Shown piece by piece: positions 47,758-57,361 of a DNA stretch of 64,000 nucleotides. The DNA is from Achromobacter sp. ASV32. GTDB taxonomy: Bacteria; Pseudomonadota; Gammaproteobacteria; Burkholderiales; Burkholderiaceae_B. The stretch is from positions 1 through 64,000 of the forward strand of contig NZ_JAELTJ010000010.1 of the NCBI RefSeq assembly GCF_016428805.1. Reading direction: 5' to 3'. Position 1 is the stretch's first letter; each line of letters opens with the position of its first letter. Below the pieces are notes generated by a model. The model was not told the DNA's origin. It did no database searches and saw only the letters and a program-made list of their open reading frames with translations. Made by a program: the position numbers and the translations under genes.

Positions 47758-49206
47758 ATGACAGGATCAGGGAAAAAGCGGTGGAGCGGGCCGGCGCGTT
47801 GGCTGGCCGGCGGGATGCTGGCCCTGGCGGCTGGCACCGCCTGCGCGCAGGTTCCGGGCCTGCCGCCCAGCGTGGTCAATGCCTGGAAGGCGACCAAGCT
47901 GCCTGACAGCGCCCTGTCACTGGTGGTGCAGGAGGTCGGCGGGCCGCGCCTAGCGACGCTGAACGCCAAGCAACCCCGCAACCCGGCGTCGGTGATGAAA
48001 CTGGTCACCACCTGGGCGGCGCTGTCCGAACTAGGCCCCAACTATGTCTGGCGCACGGACTTCATGACCGAGCCAGGGGCCCGCCCGGACGCCCGCGGCG
48101 TGCTGCCCGGCCCGCTCTACCTGCGCGCGGGGGGCGACCCGCAGTTCCTGCTGCAGGATCTGTGGGCGCTGCTGCGTGAACTGCGCCTGCGCGGGGTCAA
48201 GCAGATCAATGACCTGGTGATCGACCGCAGCATCTTCGGCCAGGTCGCGACCGACCCTGGCGCCTTCGATGGCGCGCCCGACCGCGCCTACAACGCCAGC
48301 CCCGACGCCCTGATGGTGGGCTTCGGCGCCGTGCGCCTCCTGTTTTCCCCCGATCCGGCCGCCAACAAGTGGGTGCCGTTGATCGATCCGCCGCTGCCCG
48401 GCCTGAAGATCGAAGGCCGCGTGGACTGGAGCGACGTTCGCTGCCCGGGCGCGCCGGTGGTCCAGACCGACCCCGTCATCACCCAGCAGGGCGTGACCTT
48501 GCGCGTCAGCGGCAAGGTGGCCGGGTCCTGCGGCGAGTTCAGCCTGTACCGGTTGGCGCTGTCGCAGAACGACTACGCCACCGAAGTCTTCCGCATGCTG
48601 TGGAAAGAGCTGGGCGGCACGTTCAAGGGCCAGGTCCGCACGGGTGTGGTGCCGGGCGACGCCGTGGTGCTGGCCTCGCACGATTCGCCGACGCTGGCCG
48701 AGGTGATCCGCCAGATCAACAAGCGCAGCAACAATGTCATGGCGCGTACGCTGTTGTTGACCCTGGGCGCCGAACGCGGCCGCCGGCCCGCCACCGTGGC
48801 CAGCAGCGAGGCCGTGGCCAAGGGCCTGCTGGCCAAGCAGGGCCTGGACATGCCGGAGCTGGTCATCGACAACGGTGCCGGCCTGTCGCGCGAGGCGCGC
48901 GTGTCGGCCGACAGCCTGGCCTCGATGCTGACGGTGGCGTGGAATTCGCCGGTCATGCCGGAGTACATTTCATCCTTTGCGATTGCCGGCGTCGACGGCA
49001 CGGTACGGCGCCGCCTGAAGGGCGACGGCACCGCCGGCATGGCCCACCTGAAAACCGGGTCGCTGCGCGATGTGCGATCGATCGCGGGCTATGTGCTGGG
49101 CGCCAGCGGCAAGCGCTACGTCGTGGTCAGTATCGTCAACCACGAGCAGGCCGGCGCGGTGCGGGCATTCGACGATGCCCTGATCGCCTGGCTGGCCGAA
49201 CAATAG
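47758..49206 (+). CDS. dacB: D-alanyl-D-alanine carboxypeptidase/endopeptidase (PBP4, DacB)
   Basis: The 482-residue periplasmic penicillin-binding protein has an N-terminal signal (about 10-31), then the serine-site SVMK (PASVMKLVTTWAAL), the SNN motif (NKRSNNVMAR) and KTGS near the C-terminus. It trims peptidoglycan stem peptides or cuts cross-links. I prefer the ATG at 47758; another in-frame ATG at 47716 lacks a good site. Confidence 0.94.
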   Translation: MTGSGKKRWSGPARWLAGGMLALAAGTACAQVPGLPPSVVNAWKATKLPDSALSLVVQEVGGPRLATLNAKQPRNPASVMKLVTTWAALSELGPNYVWRTDFMTEPGARPDARGVLPGPLYLRAGGDPQFLLQDLWALLRELRLRGVKQINDLVIDRSIFGQVATDPGAFDGAPDRAYNASPDALMVGFGAVRLLFSPDPAANKWVPLIDPPLPGLKIEGRVDWSDVRCPGAPVVQTDPVITQQGVTLRVSGKVAGSCGEFSLYRLALSQNDYATEVFRMLWKELGGTFKGQVRTGVVPGDAVVLASHDSPTLAEVIRQINKRSNNVMARTLLLTLGAERGRRPATVASSEAVAKGLLAKQGLDMPELVIDNGAGLSREARVSADSLASMLTVAWNSPVMPEYISSFAIAGVDGTVRRRLKGDGTAGMAHLKTGSLRDVRSIAGYVLGASGKRYVVVSIVNHEQAGAVRAFDDALIAWLAEQ

Positions 49207-49344
49207 AAGCCGATGCGGGACGCGGCAGCGCGCCCCGCATCCGCTTTTCCCCTAAACCGATTACGATTCTCAGGCGCGGGCCGCGTTGCGCCGGCGCCTG
49301 AGGCGAAATACCCTGTCTATCAATAATTCTGGAGATTTACGCAC

Positions 49345-49983
49345 ATGCCCGTGCACGAAATCCGCCATCCGCTGATCCGCCACAAGCTCGGGATCATGCG
49401 TCGCGCCGACCTCAGCACCAAGAGCTTCCGTGAACTGTCGCAGGAAGTGGGCGCGCTGCTCACTTACGAAGCGTCCAAGGACCTGCCGCTGGCCCCCGCC
49501 ACCGTCGAAGGCTGGTGCGGCTCGGTTCAGGTCGAGAAGATCGCCGGCAAGAAAGTCACCGTGGTGCCGATCCTGCGTGCCGGTATCGGCATGCTGGACG
49601 GCGTGCTCAGCCTGATTCCCGGCGCCAAGGTCAGCGTGGTGGGCGTGGCCCGCAACGAAGAAACCCTGGAAGCCCATACCTACCTGGAACGTCTGGTGGG
49701 CGAGCTGGACCAGCGCCTGGCCCTGATCGTCGATCCGATGCTGGCCACCGGCGGCTCGATGGTCGCCGCGATCGACCTGCTCAAGCGCGCCGGTTGCAAG
49801 GAAATCCGCGCGCTGGTGCTGGTGGCCGCGCCGGTCGGCATCGACGCCGTCCTGACCAAGCACCCGGACGTGCACATCTACACCGCGTCCATCGACGACG
49901 GCCTGAACGAGCATGGCTACATCATGCCGGGCCTGGGCGACGCGGGCGACCGCATCTTCGGCACCACCCAGAAGACGGAATAA
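49345..49983 (+). CDS. upp: Uracil phosphoribosyltransferase
   Basis: The 212-residue enzyme makes UMP from uracil and PRPP. The PRPP-binding motif is [18 protein letters not shown] and the uracil-site tail is [16 protein letters not shown]. The ATG at 49345 has GGAG upstream. It is a single gene, convergent with cysG; a GC hairpin lies between them (about 50003-50031). Confidence 0.97.
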   Translation: MPVHEIRHPLIRHKLGIMRRADLSTKSFRELSQEVGALLTYEASKDLPLAPATVEGWCGSVQVEKIAGKKVTVVPILRAGIGMLDGVLSLIPGAKVSVVGVARNEETLEAHTYLERLVGELDQRLALIVDPMLATGGSMVAAIDLLKRAGCKEIRALVLVAAPVGIDAVLTKHPDVHIYTASIDDGLNEHGYIMPGLGDAGDRIFGTTQKTE

Positions 49984-50067
49984 GTCCGTTCCCGGCGGGC
50001 CGGCGGCGGGGGCAACCGCCCGCCGGCAGGCTTGCCGTCTGGCGGCGCCTTTCAGGGGTAACAGGCC

Positions 50068-51483
50068 CTACGCCGCCAAGCGCTGCGGCGCGCCCTCCAG
50101 GTGTTCGCCGAACCACTGTAATTGCCGCGCCAGTCCGGCGACCTCGCCCACGATCAAAAGGGCGGGCGAGCGGATGGCGTGCGCCCGCGCCAATCGCGGC
50201 AGGTCCTGCAACGGGCCCGACAGCACCCGCTGCTCGGGCCGGCTGCCGTTCTCGATCAGCGCGAACGGCGTCGTTGGCGCACGGCCATGGCGGATCAGGC
50301 GTTGCGTCAACAGCTCCAGCTGTCCCACGCCCATGTAGAACGCCAGCGTCTGCCGTTCGCGGGCCAGCGCCGGCCAATCGAGGTTGTCTTCGTCTTCACG
50401 GCAATGCGCGGTCACCAGGCGCACCGATTGGGCATGCTCGCGGTGCGTCAGCGGTATGCCCGCGTAGGCGGCGCAGGCCAGTGCGGCGGTGATGCCGGGC
50501 ACGACCTCGTAGCGCACGCCGTGGGCGCGCAGATGTTCCAGTTCTTCGCCACCGCGGCCGAAAATGAAGGCATCGCCGCCTTTCAGGCGTACCACCCGGC
50601 GGCCAGCGCGGGCGTGTTCGACCAGCAGCGCATGAATGCGCGCCTGGGTGGCGTGGTGGTCTTCGCCAGGCAGCTTGCCCACCGAGATGCGCTCGGCGTC
50701 GCGGCGCGCCAGCGACATGATGTCGTCGCTGACCAGGCGGTCGTAGAGAATCACGTCGGCTTCGTTCAGCGCGCGCAGCGCCTTGAGCGTCAGCAAGCCC
50801 GGGTCGCCGGGGCCGGCGCCGACCAGCACCACGCTGCCTTCGGCCGGCGCCAGCGGGCGGGCCAACGCCGCGTTCAGGGCGTCCTCGGCCGCCTCGGGCC
50901 GTTGCTGGCGCAGCAAGCCGGCGACCGGACCATCCAGCAGCCAGTCATAGAAGCGACGGCGCGCGCCGAGGTCGGGGTGGCCGTCGCGGATGCGCTTGCG
51001 GTAGCGTTCGGCCAGCCCGGCCAACTGGCCCAGGGTGTGGTCGAACAAAGATTCGATACGTTCGCGCAGGCGCCGCGCCAGTACCGGCGCCACGCCCGAC
51101 GAGGAGATGGCGACGATGACCGGCGAGCGGTCGACGATGGACGGCACCTGGAACGAGGACAACTCAGGGTCGTCCACGACGTTGCTGAAAATGCGGCGGG
51201 CCTGGGCGGCCTCGGACACCGCGGCGTTGACGCCGCGATCGTCGGTTGCGGCCACGGCCAGCCAGACGCCATCCAGCCAGGCGGGATCGAAGGCGCCCGC
51301 CAGATGGCGGATGCGGCCCTGGCCGCGCAGCGCGGCCAGGGCGGGCGTCAGGTCGGGCGCGCCCACCGCCACGTCGGCATGGGCTTGCAGCAGGGCCAGC
51401 GTCTTGCGCTCGGCCACGGCGCCGCCGCCCACGACCAGCACGGGCCGGTCTTTCAGATCGGCAAAAATCGGGAAAAGCTTCAT
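50068..51483 (-). CDS. cysG: Siroheme synthase CysG
   Basis: The 471-residue trifunctional enzyme makes siroheme for sulfite and nitrite reductases. The N-terminal half is precorrin-2 dehydrogenase/ferrochelatase ([18 protein letters not shown] near residue 15, with [19 protein letters not shown]). The C-terminal half is uroporphyrinogen methyltransferase ([48 protein letters not shown]). The ATG at 51483 is preceded by an in-frame GTG. It is divergent from the nitrate transporter; siroheme supply for nitrite reductase fits that context. Confidence 0.96.
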   Translation of the reverse strand: MKLFPIFADLKDRPVLVVGGGAVAERKTLALLQAHADVAVGAPDLTPALAALRGQGRIRHLAGAFDPAWLDGVWLAVAATDDRGVNAAVSEAAQARRIFSNVVDDPELSSFQVPSIVDRSPVIVAISSSGVAPVLARRLRERIESLFDHTLGQLAGLAERYRKRIRDGHPDLGARRRFYDWLLDGPVAGLLRQQRPEAAEDALNAALARPLAPAEGSVVLVGAGPGDPGLLTLKALRALNEADVILYDRLVSDDIMSLARRDAERISVGKLPGEDHHATQARIHALLVEHARAGRRVVRLKGGDAFIFGRGGEELEHLRAHGVRYEVVPGITAALACAAYAGIPLTHREHAQSVRLVTAHCREDEDNLDWPALARERQTLAFYMGVGQLELLTQRLIRHGRAPTTPFALIENGSRPEQRVLSGPLQDLPRLARAHAIRSPALLIVGEVAGLARQLQWFGEHLEGAPQRLAA

Positions 51484-51548
51484 CACGCAGCCTCGGGCGC
51501 ACCCGGCAGAAGGTCAATCGATCATAGGGACGGGGTTTCATCCCCACA

Positions 51549-51588
51549 ACTTCTGATTTCTTGAATCCATATAGCCATAACTTATTTG
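51549..51588 (-). promoter_or_regulatory. AT-rich segment upstream of cysG, possible activator site
   Basis: An AT-rich stretch with ATAAGTTAT- and GGATTCAAG-like elements on the minus strand lies about 70 bases ahead of cysG. It resembles LysR-type (CysB/Cbl) targets but I cannot fix a consensus. It is part of the 524-base gap 51484-52007, the rest of which holds the nrt control region described below. Confidence 0.3.
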
Positions 51589-51693
51589 GCGAGCGCGTTC
51601 CGCGCGCTTGCCTGGCAGGAATCATGCAAATTCCATGCCCGGGCAGGCGGCCGTCTGGCGGCCAGGGAAGGCGTAGGGCCGCGGCAACAAAAC

Positions 51694-51710
51694 CGCACAT
51701 CGATGGTGCG
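51694..51710. promoter_or_regulatory. NtrC-type enhancer site 1
   Basis: CGCAC-N7-GTGCG is a perfect palindrome with the GCAC-N7-GTGC spacing of NtrC sites. It lies about 145 bases upstream of the sigma-54 -24 element. Confidence 0.7.
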
Positions 51711-51727
51711 CCGCCGCATGGTTGCGC

Positions 51728-51742
51728 GCACCAATTTGGATC
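51728..51742. promoter_or_regulatory. NtrC-type enhancer site 2 (partial)
   Basis: GCAC-CAATTTG-GATC matches the left half and CA/TG inner bases of the NtrC consensus; the right half is degenerate. Its centre is 33 bases from that of site 1, about three helical turns, as in paired NtrC enhancers. Confidence 0.55.
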
Positions 51743-51851
51743 GTCCGCGCCTGCGCCGGTCGGCGCTGGCCACAACCTGCGGGCCTGGCAATTGCCCGCA
51801 AAGCCAGCATTGGCGCGGGGCGGCAGCGATTCGGCCAGGCTGGCGGCAAGC

Positions 51852-51868
51852 CTGGCACAGCGATTGCT
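51852..51868 (+). promoter_or_regulatory. Sigma-54 promoter of the nrt operon
   Basis: CTGGCACAGCGATTGCT matches the -24/-12 consensus (TGGCAC-N5-TTGCW), with exactly 10 bases between the GG and GC dinucleotides. The predicted start is near 51879, giving a leader of about 130 bases before nrtA. Confidence 0.82.
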
Positions 51869-51929
51869 TAATGGGTAATGGGGCAGCCGCGTGCGGCGCG
51901 CCCAAGCCAAGCGCCGCGATTCGCGGCAG

Positions 51930-51945
51930 GGAACAACGACGTTCC
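51930..51945 (+). promoter_or_regulatory. Leader hairpin with A1/G4 hexaloop (ANTAR-type target)
   Basis: The stem GGAAC/GTTCC closes the six-base loop AACGAC, which has A at position 1 and G at position 4, as in RNA targets of ANTAR antiterminators (NasR, EutV). A second hairpin (51913-51927, GCCGCG/CGCGGC) precedes it but has a three-base loop. Confidence 0.55.
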
Positions 51946-51963
51946 GCAGCGCCGACGGGTTGC

Positions 51964-51993
51964 TCCCGCAAGGCGCGCGGGACGTTTTTTTTT
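51964..51993 (+). terminator. Intrinsic terminator in the nrt leader
   Basis: The stem TCCCGC/GCGGGA with a 7-base loop and a run of nine T ends 3 bases before the nrtA ribosome binding site. A terminator placed between promoter and first gene implies attenuation. Confidence 0.78.
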
Positions 51994-52007
51994 GCCAGGA
52001 GCCCCGT

Positions 52008-53312
52008 ATGAAGTCAGTGAAGACGCCTGTGAAACCCCGCCTGTCCGACGCCGGCCAGGATTGCGCCGCCGATGCCGGTCGCCGCAGATGGCTGACGGGC
52101 ACTGCGCGCGCGGTGGCCGGCGCCAGCCTGTTGTCGCTGGTCGATCCGCTGGTGCGCGCCGGGGCCTGGGCAGCGGGCAGCGATGCACCCGAAAAGCCCG
52201 AGGTGAAGATCGGCTTCATTCCCCTGACCGACTGCGCCTCGGTCGTCATGGCTTCGGTGCTGGGCATCGACAAGAAGCACGGCGTGACGATCATGCCTTC
52301 CAAGGAAGCCTCCTGGGCGGCGGTGCGCGACAAGCTGCTGAACGGTGAACTCGACATGGCCCACGTGCTGTATGGCCTGATCTATGGCGTGCAGATGGGC
52401 GTGGGCGGGGCCAGGAAAGACATGGCGGTGCTGATGAGCCTGAACCAGAACGGTCAGGCCATCACGCTGTCGAACAAGCTGCTGCAGGCCGGCGTGCGCG
52501 ACGGCGAATCGCTGGCCAGGCTGATGGCATCCGACAAGCGCGAATACACCTTTGCCCAGACCTTTCCGACCGGCACGCACGCGATGTGGCTGTACTACTG
52601 GCTGGCCGCATACGGTATCGATCCGATGAAGGACGCCAAGGTGATCACCGTGCCGCCGCCGCAGATGGTGGCCAACATGCGCGTGGGCAATATGGATGGC
52701 TATTGCGTGGGCGAGCCCTGGGGGGCGCGCGCCATCCTGGACAAGATCGGCTTTACCGCCGTCACCACGCAGGCCATCTGGACCGACCACCCGGAAAAGG
52801 TGCTGGGCACCAGCGCCGATTTTGTGGCGCGCAACCCCAACACCGCACGCGCCGTGACGGCCGCCATCCTGGAGGCGAGCAAGTGGATCGACGCCTCGCC
52901 CGCCAATCGCCAGAAGACGGCCGAGACCATCGCCGCCAAGTCCTACGTCAACACCGACGCCAGCGCCATCGTCGGCCGCATGCTGGGCCAATATGAAGAC
53001 GGCCTGGGCAAGCAATGGAATGACGAGCATGCGATGCGTTTTTCGGGCGACGGCGCGGCCAACTTCCCCTACCTGAGCGACGGCATGTGGTTCCTGACGC
53101 AGCACAAGCGCTGGGGCCTGCTCAAGGAGCATCCCGACTATCTGGCCACGGCGCGCCAGGTCAATCGCATCGATATCTACAAGCAGGCCGCGCAGGCCGC
53201 CGGCATCGCGCTGCCCGCCAGCGAGATGCGCAGTTCCAAGCTGATCGATGGCGTGGTCTGGGACGGCAGCAACCCCTCGGCCTACGCCGATGGCTTCAAG
53301 GTCAAGGTCTGA
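52008..53312 (+). CDS. nrtA: Nitrate/cyanate-type ABC transporter substrate-binding protein
   Basis: The 434-residue protein belongs to the CmpA/NrtA group (VKIGFIPLTDCASVVMAS, then FPTGTHAMWLYYWLAAYGID and GYCVGEPWGARAI). The N-terminus carries twin arginines (GRRRWLTGTARA) and a hydrophobic stretch, so Tat export to the periplasm is likely. It binds nitrate or a similar anion and hands it to NrtB. The ATG at 52008 has AGGAG 6 bases upstream. Its leader is described above. Confidence 0.92.
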   Translation: MKSVKTPVKPRLSDAGQDCAADAGRRRWLTGTARAVAGASLLSLVDPLVRAGAWAAGSDAPEKPEVKIGFIPLTDCASVVMASVLGIDKKHGVTIMPSKEASWAAVRDKLLNGELDMAHVLYGLIYGVQMGVGGARKDMAVLMSLNQNGQAITLSNKLLQAGVRDGESLARLMASDKREYTFAQTFPTGTHAMWLYYWLAAYGIDPMKDAKVITVPPPQMVANMRVGNMDGYCVGEPWGARAILDKIGFTAVTTQAIWTDHPEKVLGTSADFVARNPNTARAVTAAILEASKWIDASPANRQKTAETIAAKSYVNTDASAIVGRMLGQYEDGLGKQWNDEHAMRFSGDGAANFPYLSDGMWFLTQHKRWGLLKEHPDYLATARQVNRIDIYKQAAQAAGIALPASEMRSSKLIDGVVWDGSNPSAYADGFKVKV

Positions 53313-53341
53313 ACGCGGGTTCGCGAGAAGGAGCAGGGACG

Positions 53342-54247
53342 ATGTCTAGTGTGACGAGTGTGGAAAGAGGCGCCCTGGCCGAGGGCGTGTCAACTGAGGC
53401 CGCGGCGGGGCAGGCGGCGGTGGCCACCGGCGCCCCGAGCCGCGCCGCACAGTGGGCCGACGCCGGCCGCGAGCGCCTGGAGGCCGCGCTGCGCGCCGTG
53501 GTCGGTCCGGTGGCCGGCTTCGCCCTGTTCGTGCTGGTGTGGCAGGTGGTGGCCATGCGCATCCCCGAAATCCCCACGCCGGGCGTCACCTGGCAGGCGG
53601 CGGTCACGCTGTTCTCCGATCCGTTCTACGACAATGGCCCCAACGACAAGGGCATCGGCTGGAATCTGCTGGCCTCGCTGCAGCGAGTCGGCATCGGCTT
53701 CGGCCTGGCCGCGCTGGTGGGCATTCCCGTGGGTTTTGCCATCGGCCGCTACGCGCCGGTACGCGCCATGTTCTCGCCCATCGTGAGCCTGCTGCGGCCC
53801 GTGTCGCCGCTGGCGTGGCTGCCCTTGGGCCTGCTGCTGTTCAAGGCGGCCAATCCCGCCGCGATCTGGGCCATTTTCATCTGTTCGATCTGGCCGATGA
53901 TCATCAACACCGCCGTTGGCGTGTCACGGGTGCCACAGGACTACCTGAATGTGGCGCGCGTCCTGAACCTGTCGGAATGGAAGGTCACCACCAAGGTGCT
54001 GCTGCCCGCCGTGCTGCCCTACATGCTGACCGGCGTGCGGCTGTCGATCGGCACCGCGTGGCTGGTGATCGTCGCTGCCGAGATGTTGACGGGCGGCACC
54101 GGCATCGGCTTCTGGCTGTGGGACGAGTGGAACAACCTGAAGGTCGAACACATCGTCATCGCCATTTTCGTGATCGGCATCGTCGGCCTGATTCTGGAAA
54201 CGCTGCTGGTCGCGCTGGCCCGCCGTTTCACCTACACCGAGGAATAG
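53342..54247 (+). CDS. nrtB: Nitrate-type ABC transporter permease
   Basis: The 301-residue inner-membrane permease has about six hydrophobic segments and the EAA-type loop [20 protein letters not shown]. An ~45-residue hydrophilic Ala-rich N-terminus precedes the first helix. The ATG at 53342 has AGGAG. It follows nrtA by 29 bases. Confidence 0.93.
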   Translation: MSSVTSVERGALAEGVSTEAAAGQAAVATGAPSRAAQWADAGRERLEAALRAVVGPVAGFALFVLVWQVVAMRIPEIPTPGVTWQAAVTLFSDPFYDNGPNDKGIGWNLLASLQRVGIGFGLAALVGIPVGFAIGRYAPVRAMFSPIVSLLRPVSPLAWLPLGLLLFKAANPAAIWAIFICSIWPMIINTAVGVSRVPQDYLNVARVLNLSEWKVTTKVLLPAVLPYMLTGVRLSIGTAWLVIVAAEMLTGGTGIGFWLWDEWNNLKVEHIVIAIFVIGIVGLILETLLVALARRFTYTEE

Positions 54248-54251
54248 CGCC

Positions 54252-55130
54252 ATGAAGAAATTCGTACGCATCGAACGCGTGGGCCAGACCTTCAGCACCC
54301 GCAAGGGCGCGTTCGTCGCCTTGCGTGATATCGACCTGACCGTGGAGCAGGGCGAATTCATCACCCTGATCGGGCACTCGGGCTGCGGCAAATCCACCTT
54401 GCTGAATCTGATTGCGGGCCTGACGCGGCCCACCAGCGGTGTGCTGCTGTGCGCCGAGCGCGAGATCACCGGACCCGGCCCGGATCGCGCGGTGGTGTTC
54501 CAGAACCATTCGCTGCTGCCCTGGCTGACGTGCTTTCAGAACGTGCACCTGGCGGTGGAACGGGTCTTCGGCGCCACCGAGAAGCGCGCCCAGCTGGCCG
54601 ACCGCACCCGCGCGGCGCTGGACCTGGTGGGGCTGCTGCCCGCGCAGAACAAGCTGCCGCGCGAAATTTCGGGGGGCATGAAGCAGCGCGTGGGCATTGC
54701 CCGCGCCCTGGCGATCGAGCCGGGCGTGCTGCTGATGGACGAACCTTTCGGCGCGCTGGACGCGCTGACCCGCGCGCACCTGCAGGACGAGCTGCTCAAG
54801 ATCGTGGCCAAGACGCGCACCACCACCATCATGGTCACGCACGACGTTGACGAGGCCGTGCTGCTGTCGGACCGCATCGTGATGCTGACCAACGGCCCGG
54901 CCGCGACCATCGGCGAGATCCTGTCCGTGCCGTTGCCGCGCCCGCGCGACCGGGTGCGGCTGGCCAACGATCCGCTGTACCTGTCATGCCGTGCCGGCGT
55001 GGTCGATTTCCTGCACCGGCGCCATGGCAATCCGGAGCGCGCCCCCGCGCCGGTCCTGGCCAGCGTTCCGCAGCCGGACGCAGCGCCTGACGGGCCGCGC
55101 CAGGCTCGCGAGTCGCGCGCCATCGCCTGA
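54252..55130 (+). CDS. nrtC: Nitrate-type ABC transporter ATP-binding protein
   Basis: The 292-residue ATPase has Walker [10 protein letters not shown] (about 42), signature [12 protein letters not shown] (about 139), Walker [10 protein letters not shown] (about 160) and the H-loop VTHDVDEA. It is the single-domain type without the NrtA-like extension of cyanobacterial NrtC, so it may equally be named NrtD or NasD. The gap to nrtB is 4 bases. No nitrate or nitrite reductase gene follows in this window. Confidence 0.93.
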   Translation: MKKFVRIERVGQTFSTRKGAFVALRDIDLTVEQGEFITLIGHSGCGKSTLLNLIAGLTRPTSGVLLCAEREITGPGPDRAVVFQNHSLLPWLTCFQNVHLAVERVFGATEKRAQLADRTRAALDLVGLLPAQNKLPREISGGMKQRVGIARALAIEPGVLLMDEPFGALDALTRAHLQDELLKIVAKTRTTTIMVTHDVDEAVLLSDRIVMLTNGPAATIGEILSVPLPRPRDRVRLANDPLYLSCRAGVVDFLHRRHGNPERAPAPVLASVPQPDAAPDGPRQARESRAIA

Positions 55131-55266
55131 GGCGGGCGCGCCTGTCGGGCCGGCAGGGGCATGCCGCTGACACGTTCGGTCATGCGCCGATTTTGGCAAC
55201 CGGTGTAGTATCAAGCCAGCCGTGCGCGCAGCGCGCGCGGCGCTTTCTGGATTTCTGGAGTGGCTT

Positions 55267-55998
55267 GTGGCGTTGCGAAAAATGGCATCCCTGATTTTTG
55301 TGGCTGGCGCACTGGGCGCGGCCGGCGCGGCGCAGGCGGGCGTGTGCGACGCGAAGTTCATGCATGACGGTGGCGCGGTGCAACTGACCGGCTCCGGCAA
55401 CATCGCGCTGGGCGCCGACCTGGCCTTCACCGAGGTTACAAAAAGCAATGGCGATAACTGCCGCGCGCGCGTGCAGGGCGTGGCCCGTTTCAGCTACGCA
55501 GGCCTGCCGCCGGGCAAGTCCAACCTCGATTACCTGATGACCGTCAAAGGCGGCCAGGCCACCTTCCTGAAGTACGCCTCGGCCGGCGAAGCGCCCAAGC
55601 CCTCCGAGGGTCAGTTCGATCTGCGCATGCTGGGTCTGTTTGCCTACGACGGCAAATTGAACCCCGGCCAGAAGCTGCCGGGTTCGTCCTTCCGTCTGAA
55701 AATCGGCAAGGAAGCCCCGGTGGGCGGCCAGCCCAGCACCACGGTGCGCATCGGCGAAAAAACCGTCGGCCGCGCCACGGCCATCCCCACGGCGCTGGGC
55801 CAGCAGACCTGCCACCCGGTCAGCTATACGCGCAACTCGGATCCCACCATGGCCACCTTCCAGGGCCTGACCATTCCCATCCCCGGCATGAACACCACGG
55901 TCACCGATTGGTACTGCCCGTCAGTGAATCTGGTCATGAAGCAGGACATCGACCAGGGCGGCGTGAAGTCCGCGGTTGAGATTACGCAAATCAAGTAG
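55267..55998 (+). CDS. Secreted protein of unknown function
   Basis: The 243-residue protein has a signal peptide (about 1-25, ending AAQAG) and a mature domain with four cysteines (VCDAKF, NCRARV, QTCHPV, WYCPSV), possibly in two disulfides. I do not recognise the family. A GTG start at 55267 with GGAG 6 bases away is preferred to the ATG at 55282. It is a single gene after the nrt operon; 136 bases separate them. Confidence 0.72.
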   Translation: MALRKMASLIFVAGALGAAGAAQAGVCDAKFMHDGGAVQLTGSGNIALGADLAFTEVTKSNGDNCRARVQGVARFSYAGLPPGKSNLDYLMTVKGGQATFLKYASAGEAPKPSEGQFDLRMLGLFAYDGKLNPGQKLPGSSFRLKIGKEAPVGGQPSTTVRIGEKTVGRATAIPTALGQQTCHPVSYTRNSDPTMATFQGLTIPIPGMNTTVTDWYCPSVNLVMKQDIDQGGVKSAVEITQIK

Positions 55999-56080
55999 CA
56001 CACGGTAGCAAGCCGGCCTGGCCCTTCGCGGGGTGGCTGGTATGATGGTTTCGTCATAGACACACAACAGGAGCTCAAAC

Positions 56081-56398
56081 ATGGCCACGAGAAAATCCGA
56101 AGAAGTCGCAAAAGAAAAACTCATCGACAGTGTCAAGACCAGCCTGAACGACGCTGAAAGCCTGCTGCGCGAAGCCGCCGGCAGCACGGGCGAAAAAGCC
56201 ACCGAGCTGCGTGAACGCGCCATGACCTCGCTCAAGCGCACTCGCGAAGCCCTTTACGAAGCACAGGACGCGGTGCTCGAACGCGGCCGCAAAGCCGCTC
56301 GCGCCACCGACGACTACGTGCACGACAATCCCTGGCAAGCCATCGGCATCGCAGGCGTGACCGGCCTGCTGCTCGGCTTGCTGATCAGCCGCCGCTGA
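56081..56398 (+). CDS. DUF883 family protein (YqjD/ElaB-like)
   Basis: The 105-residue protein has long amphipathic helices (about 1-75) and a C-terminal membrane anchor with NPWQAIGIAGVTGLLLGLLI and a final RR. YqjD and ElaB bind ribosomes at the inner membrane in stationary phase. It starts a three-gene set with the next two genes. Confidence 0.92.
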   Translation: MATRKSEEVAKEKLIDSVKTSLNDAESLLREAAGSTGEKATELRERAMTSLKRTREALYEAQDAVLERGRKAARATDDYVHDNPWQAIGIAGVTGLLLGLLISRR

Positions 56399-56467
56399 TA
56401 AGGCAGGGCGTCCGGGCGGGCGGCGCAGGCGTTTTGCCCGCGTTTCCCGCCCGGCGTCCTTTCTGCC

Positions 56468-56881
56468 ATGGGTCTACGAAAATCTGTCTTTGGTGTGGCG
56501 TCCAGCCTGGTCGGGCTGATGCGCACGCGCCTGGAACTGCTGGCGCTTGAAGCCGCCGGTGAAAAATCGCGCCTGCTCAAGCTGTTGGGCATGGCCTTTG
56601 CCGCTTTGCTGTTCCTGACGCTGGCGGTGCTGGTGTTCACGATCACCGTGGCGGTGGCGTTCTGGCCCACCGAAGACCGCTATCTGGCGCTGGGCCTGCT
56701 GGCGGCGTTTTACCTGGTGGTCGGCGTCGCGCTGCTGCTGGTGGTGCGCCACGGGCTGCTCTATGGTCCGCCGCCGTTCGCGGCCACGCTGGAAGAGCTG
56801 GGCCGCGACGCGGAACTGCTTGAACGCGTGCGCGATGCGCAAGACGACGATGACCGGGCTCGCCGGCGCGAGGAGGGCTGA
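56468..56881 (+). CDS. Phage-holin-family membrane protein (YqjE-like)
   Basis: The 137-residue protein has two hydrophobic segments (about 40-62 and 72-98) and an N-terminal amphipathic helix, as in the YqjE/holin superfamily III proteins. It is not in a phage here. It ends 3 bases before the next gene. Confidence 0.88.
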   Translation: MGLRKSVFGVASSLVGLMRTRLELLALEAAGEKSRLLKLLGMAFAALLFLTLAVLVFTITVAVAFWPTEDRYLALGLLAAFYLVVGVALLLVVRHGLLYGPPPFAATLEELGRDAELLERVRDAQDDDDRARRREEG

Positions 56882-56884
56882 ACC

Positions 56885-57241
56885 ATGACGAAAAGGTCTC
56901 CCGACGTCGACCGCGCCGTGCGCATCGAACTGCTGCGTGCTCGGGCCGCGATCGAACGCGAATCGCTCGCGCAGGGTATCGTCTCGGCCGGGCGCAAGCT
57001 CGAACCGGCGGCGCTGTTCAAGAGCATGTTGCCGGGCCTGTCTTCCGGCGGCGCCTCGCGCTGGGCCATGCAGGCCATCGGCCTGGCGCGCCGCTATCCG
57101 CTGATCAGCTCGTCGGTGTCCGCGCTGTTCATGCGCGGCGGCACGAAGTCCAAGCTGCTCAAGCTGGCTGGCGGCGCGCTGGTGGGCTGGCAGTTGTTCA
57201 AGCTCTGGCAGGACTCCCGCCAGGACGACGACAACCGCTGA
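56885..57241 (+). CDS. YqjK-like protein of unknown function
   Basis: The 118-residue basic protein has an N-terminal helix rich in Arg and Glu and a weak hydrophobic region near the C-terminus. Position after yqjD and yqjE homologues suggests the YqjK role. Function is unknown. A terminator follows. Confidence 0.75.
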   Translation: MTKRSPDVDRAVRIELLRARAAIERESLAQGIVSAGRKLEPAALFKSMLPGLSSGGASRWAMQAIGLARRYPLISSSVSALFMRGGTKSKLLKLAGGALVGWQLFKLWQDSRQDDDNR

Positions 57242-57262
57242 ACCGGTTGCGCCCGCGTCCTC

Positions 57263-57294
57263 AAACCCCGCCCTGGCCGGCGGGGTTTCTTTTT
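57263..57294 (+). terminator. Terminator after the yqjDEK-like set
   Basis: A 10-bp stem AAACCCCGCC/GGCGGGGTTT with a 6-base loop is followed by CTTTTT, 22 bases past the stop. Confidence 0.9.
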
Positions 57295-57361
57295 GGCCGG
57301 CGCAATCTTTCCGTCCCTGAATTTGAAATAAAATGCGTCCAATTCTCAAATAGGTCAGGCC

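Noticed and set aside
51913-51927. First ANTAR hexaloop hairpin in the nrt leader
   Set aside because: The stem is strong but the loop has only three bases (or five with a weaker pair open), so it does not meet the A1/G4 hexaloop rule. Only the second hairpin is counted.
56468-56881. Prophage holin
   Set aside because: The holin-like domain is of the YqjE type, flanked by yqjD- and yqjK-like genes, with no phage genes nearby.
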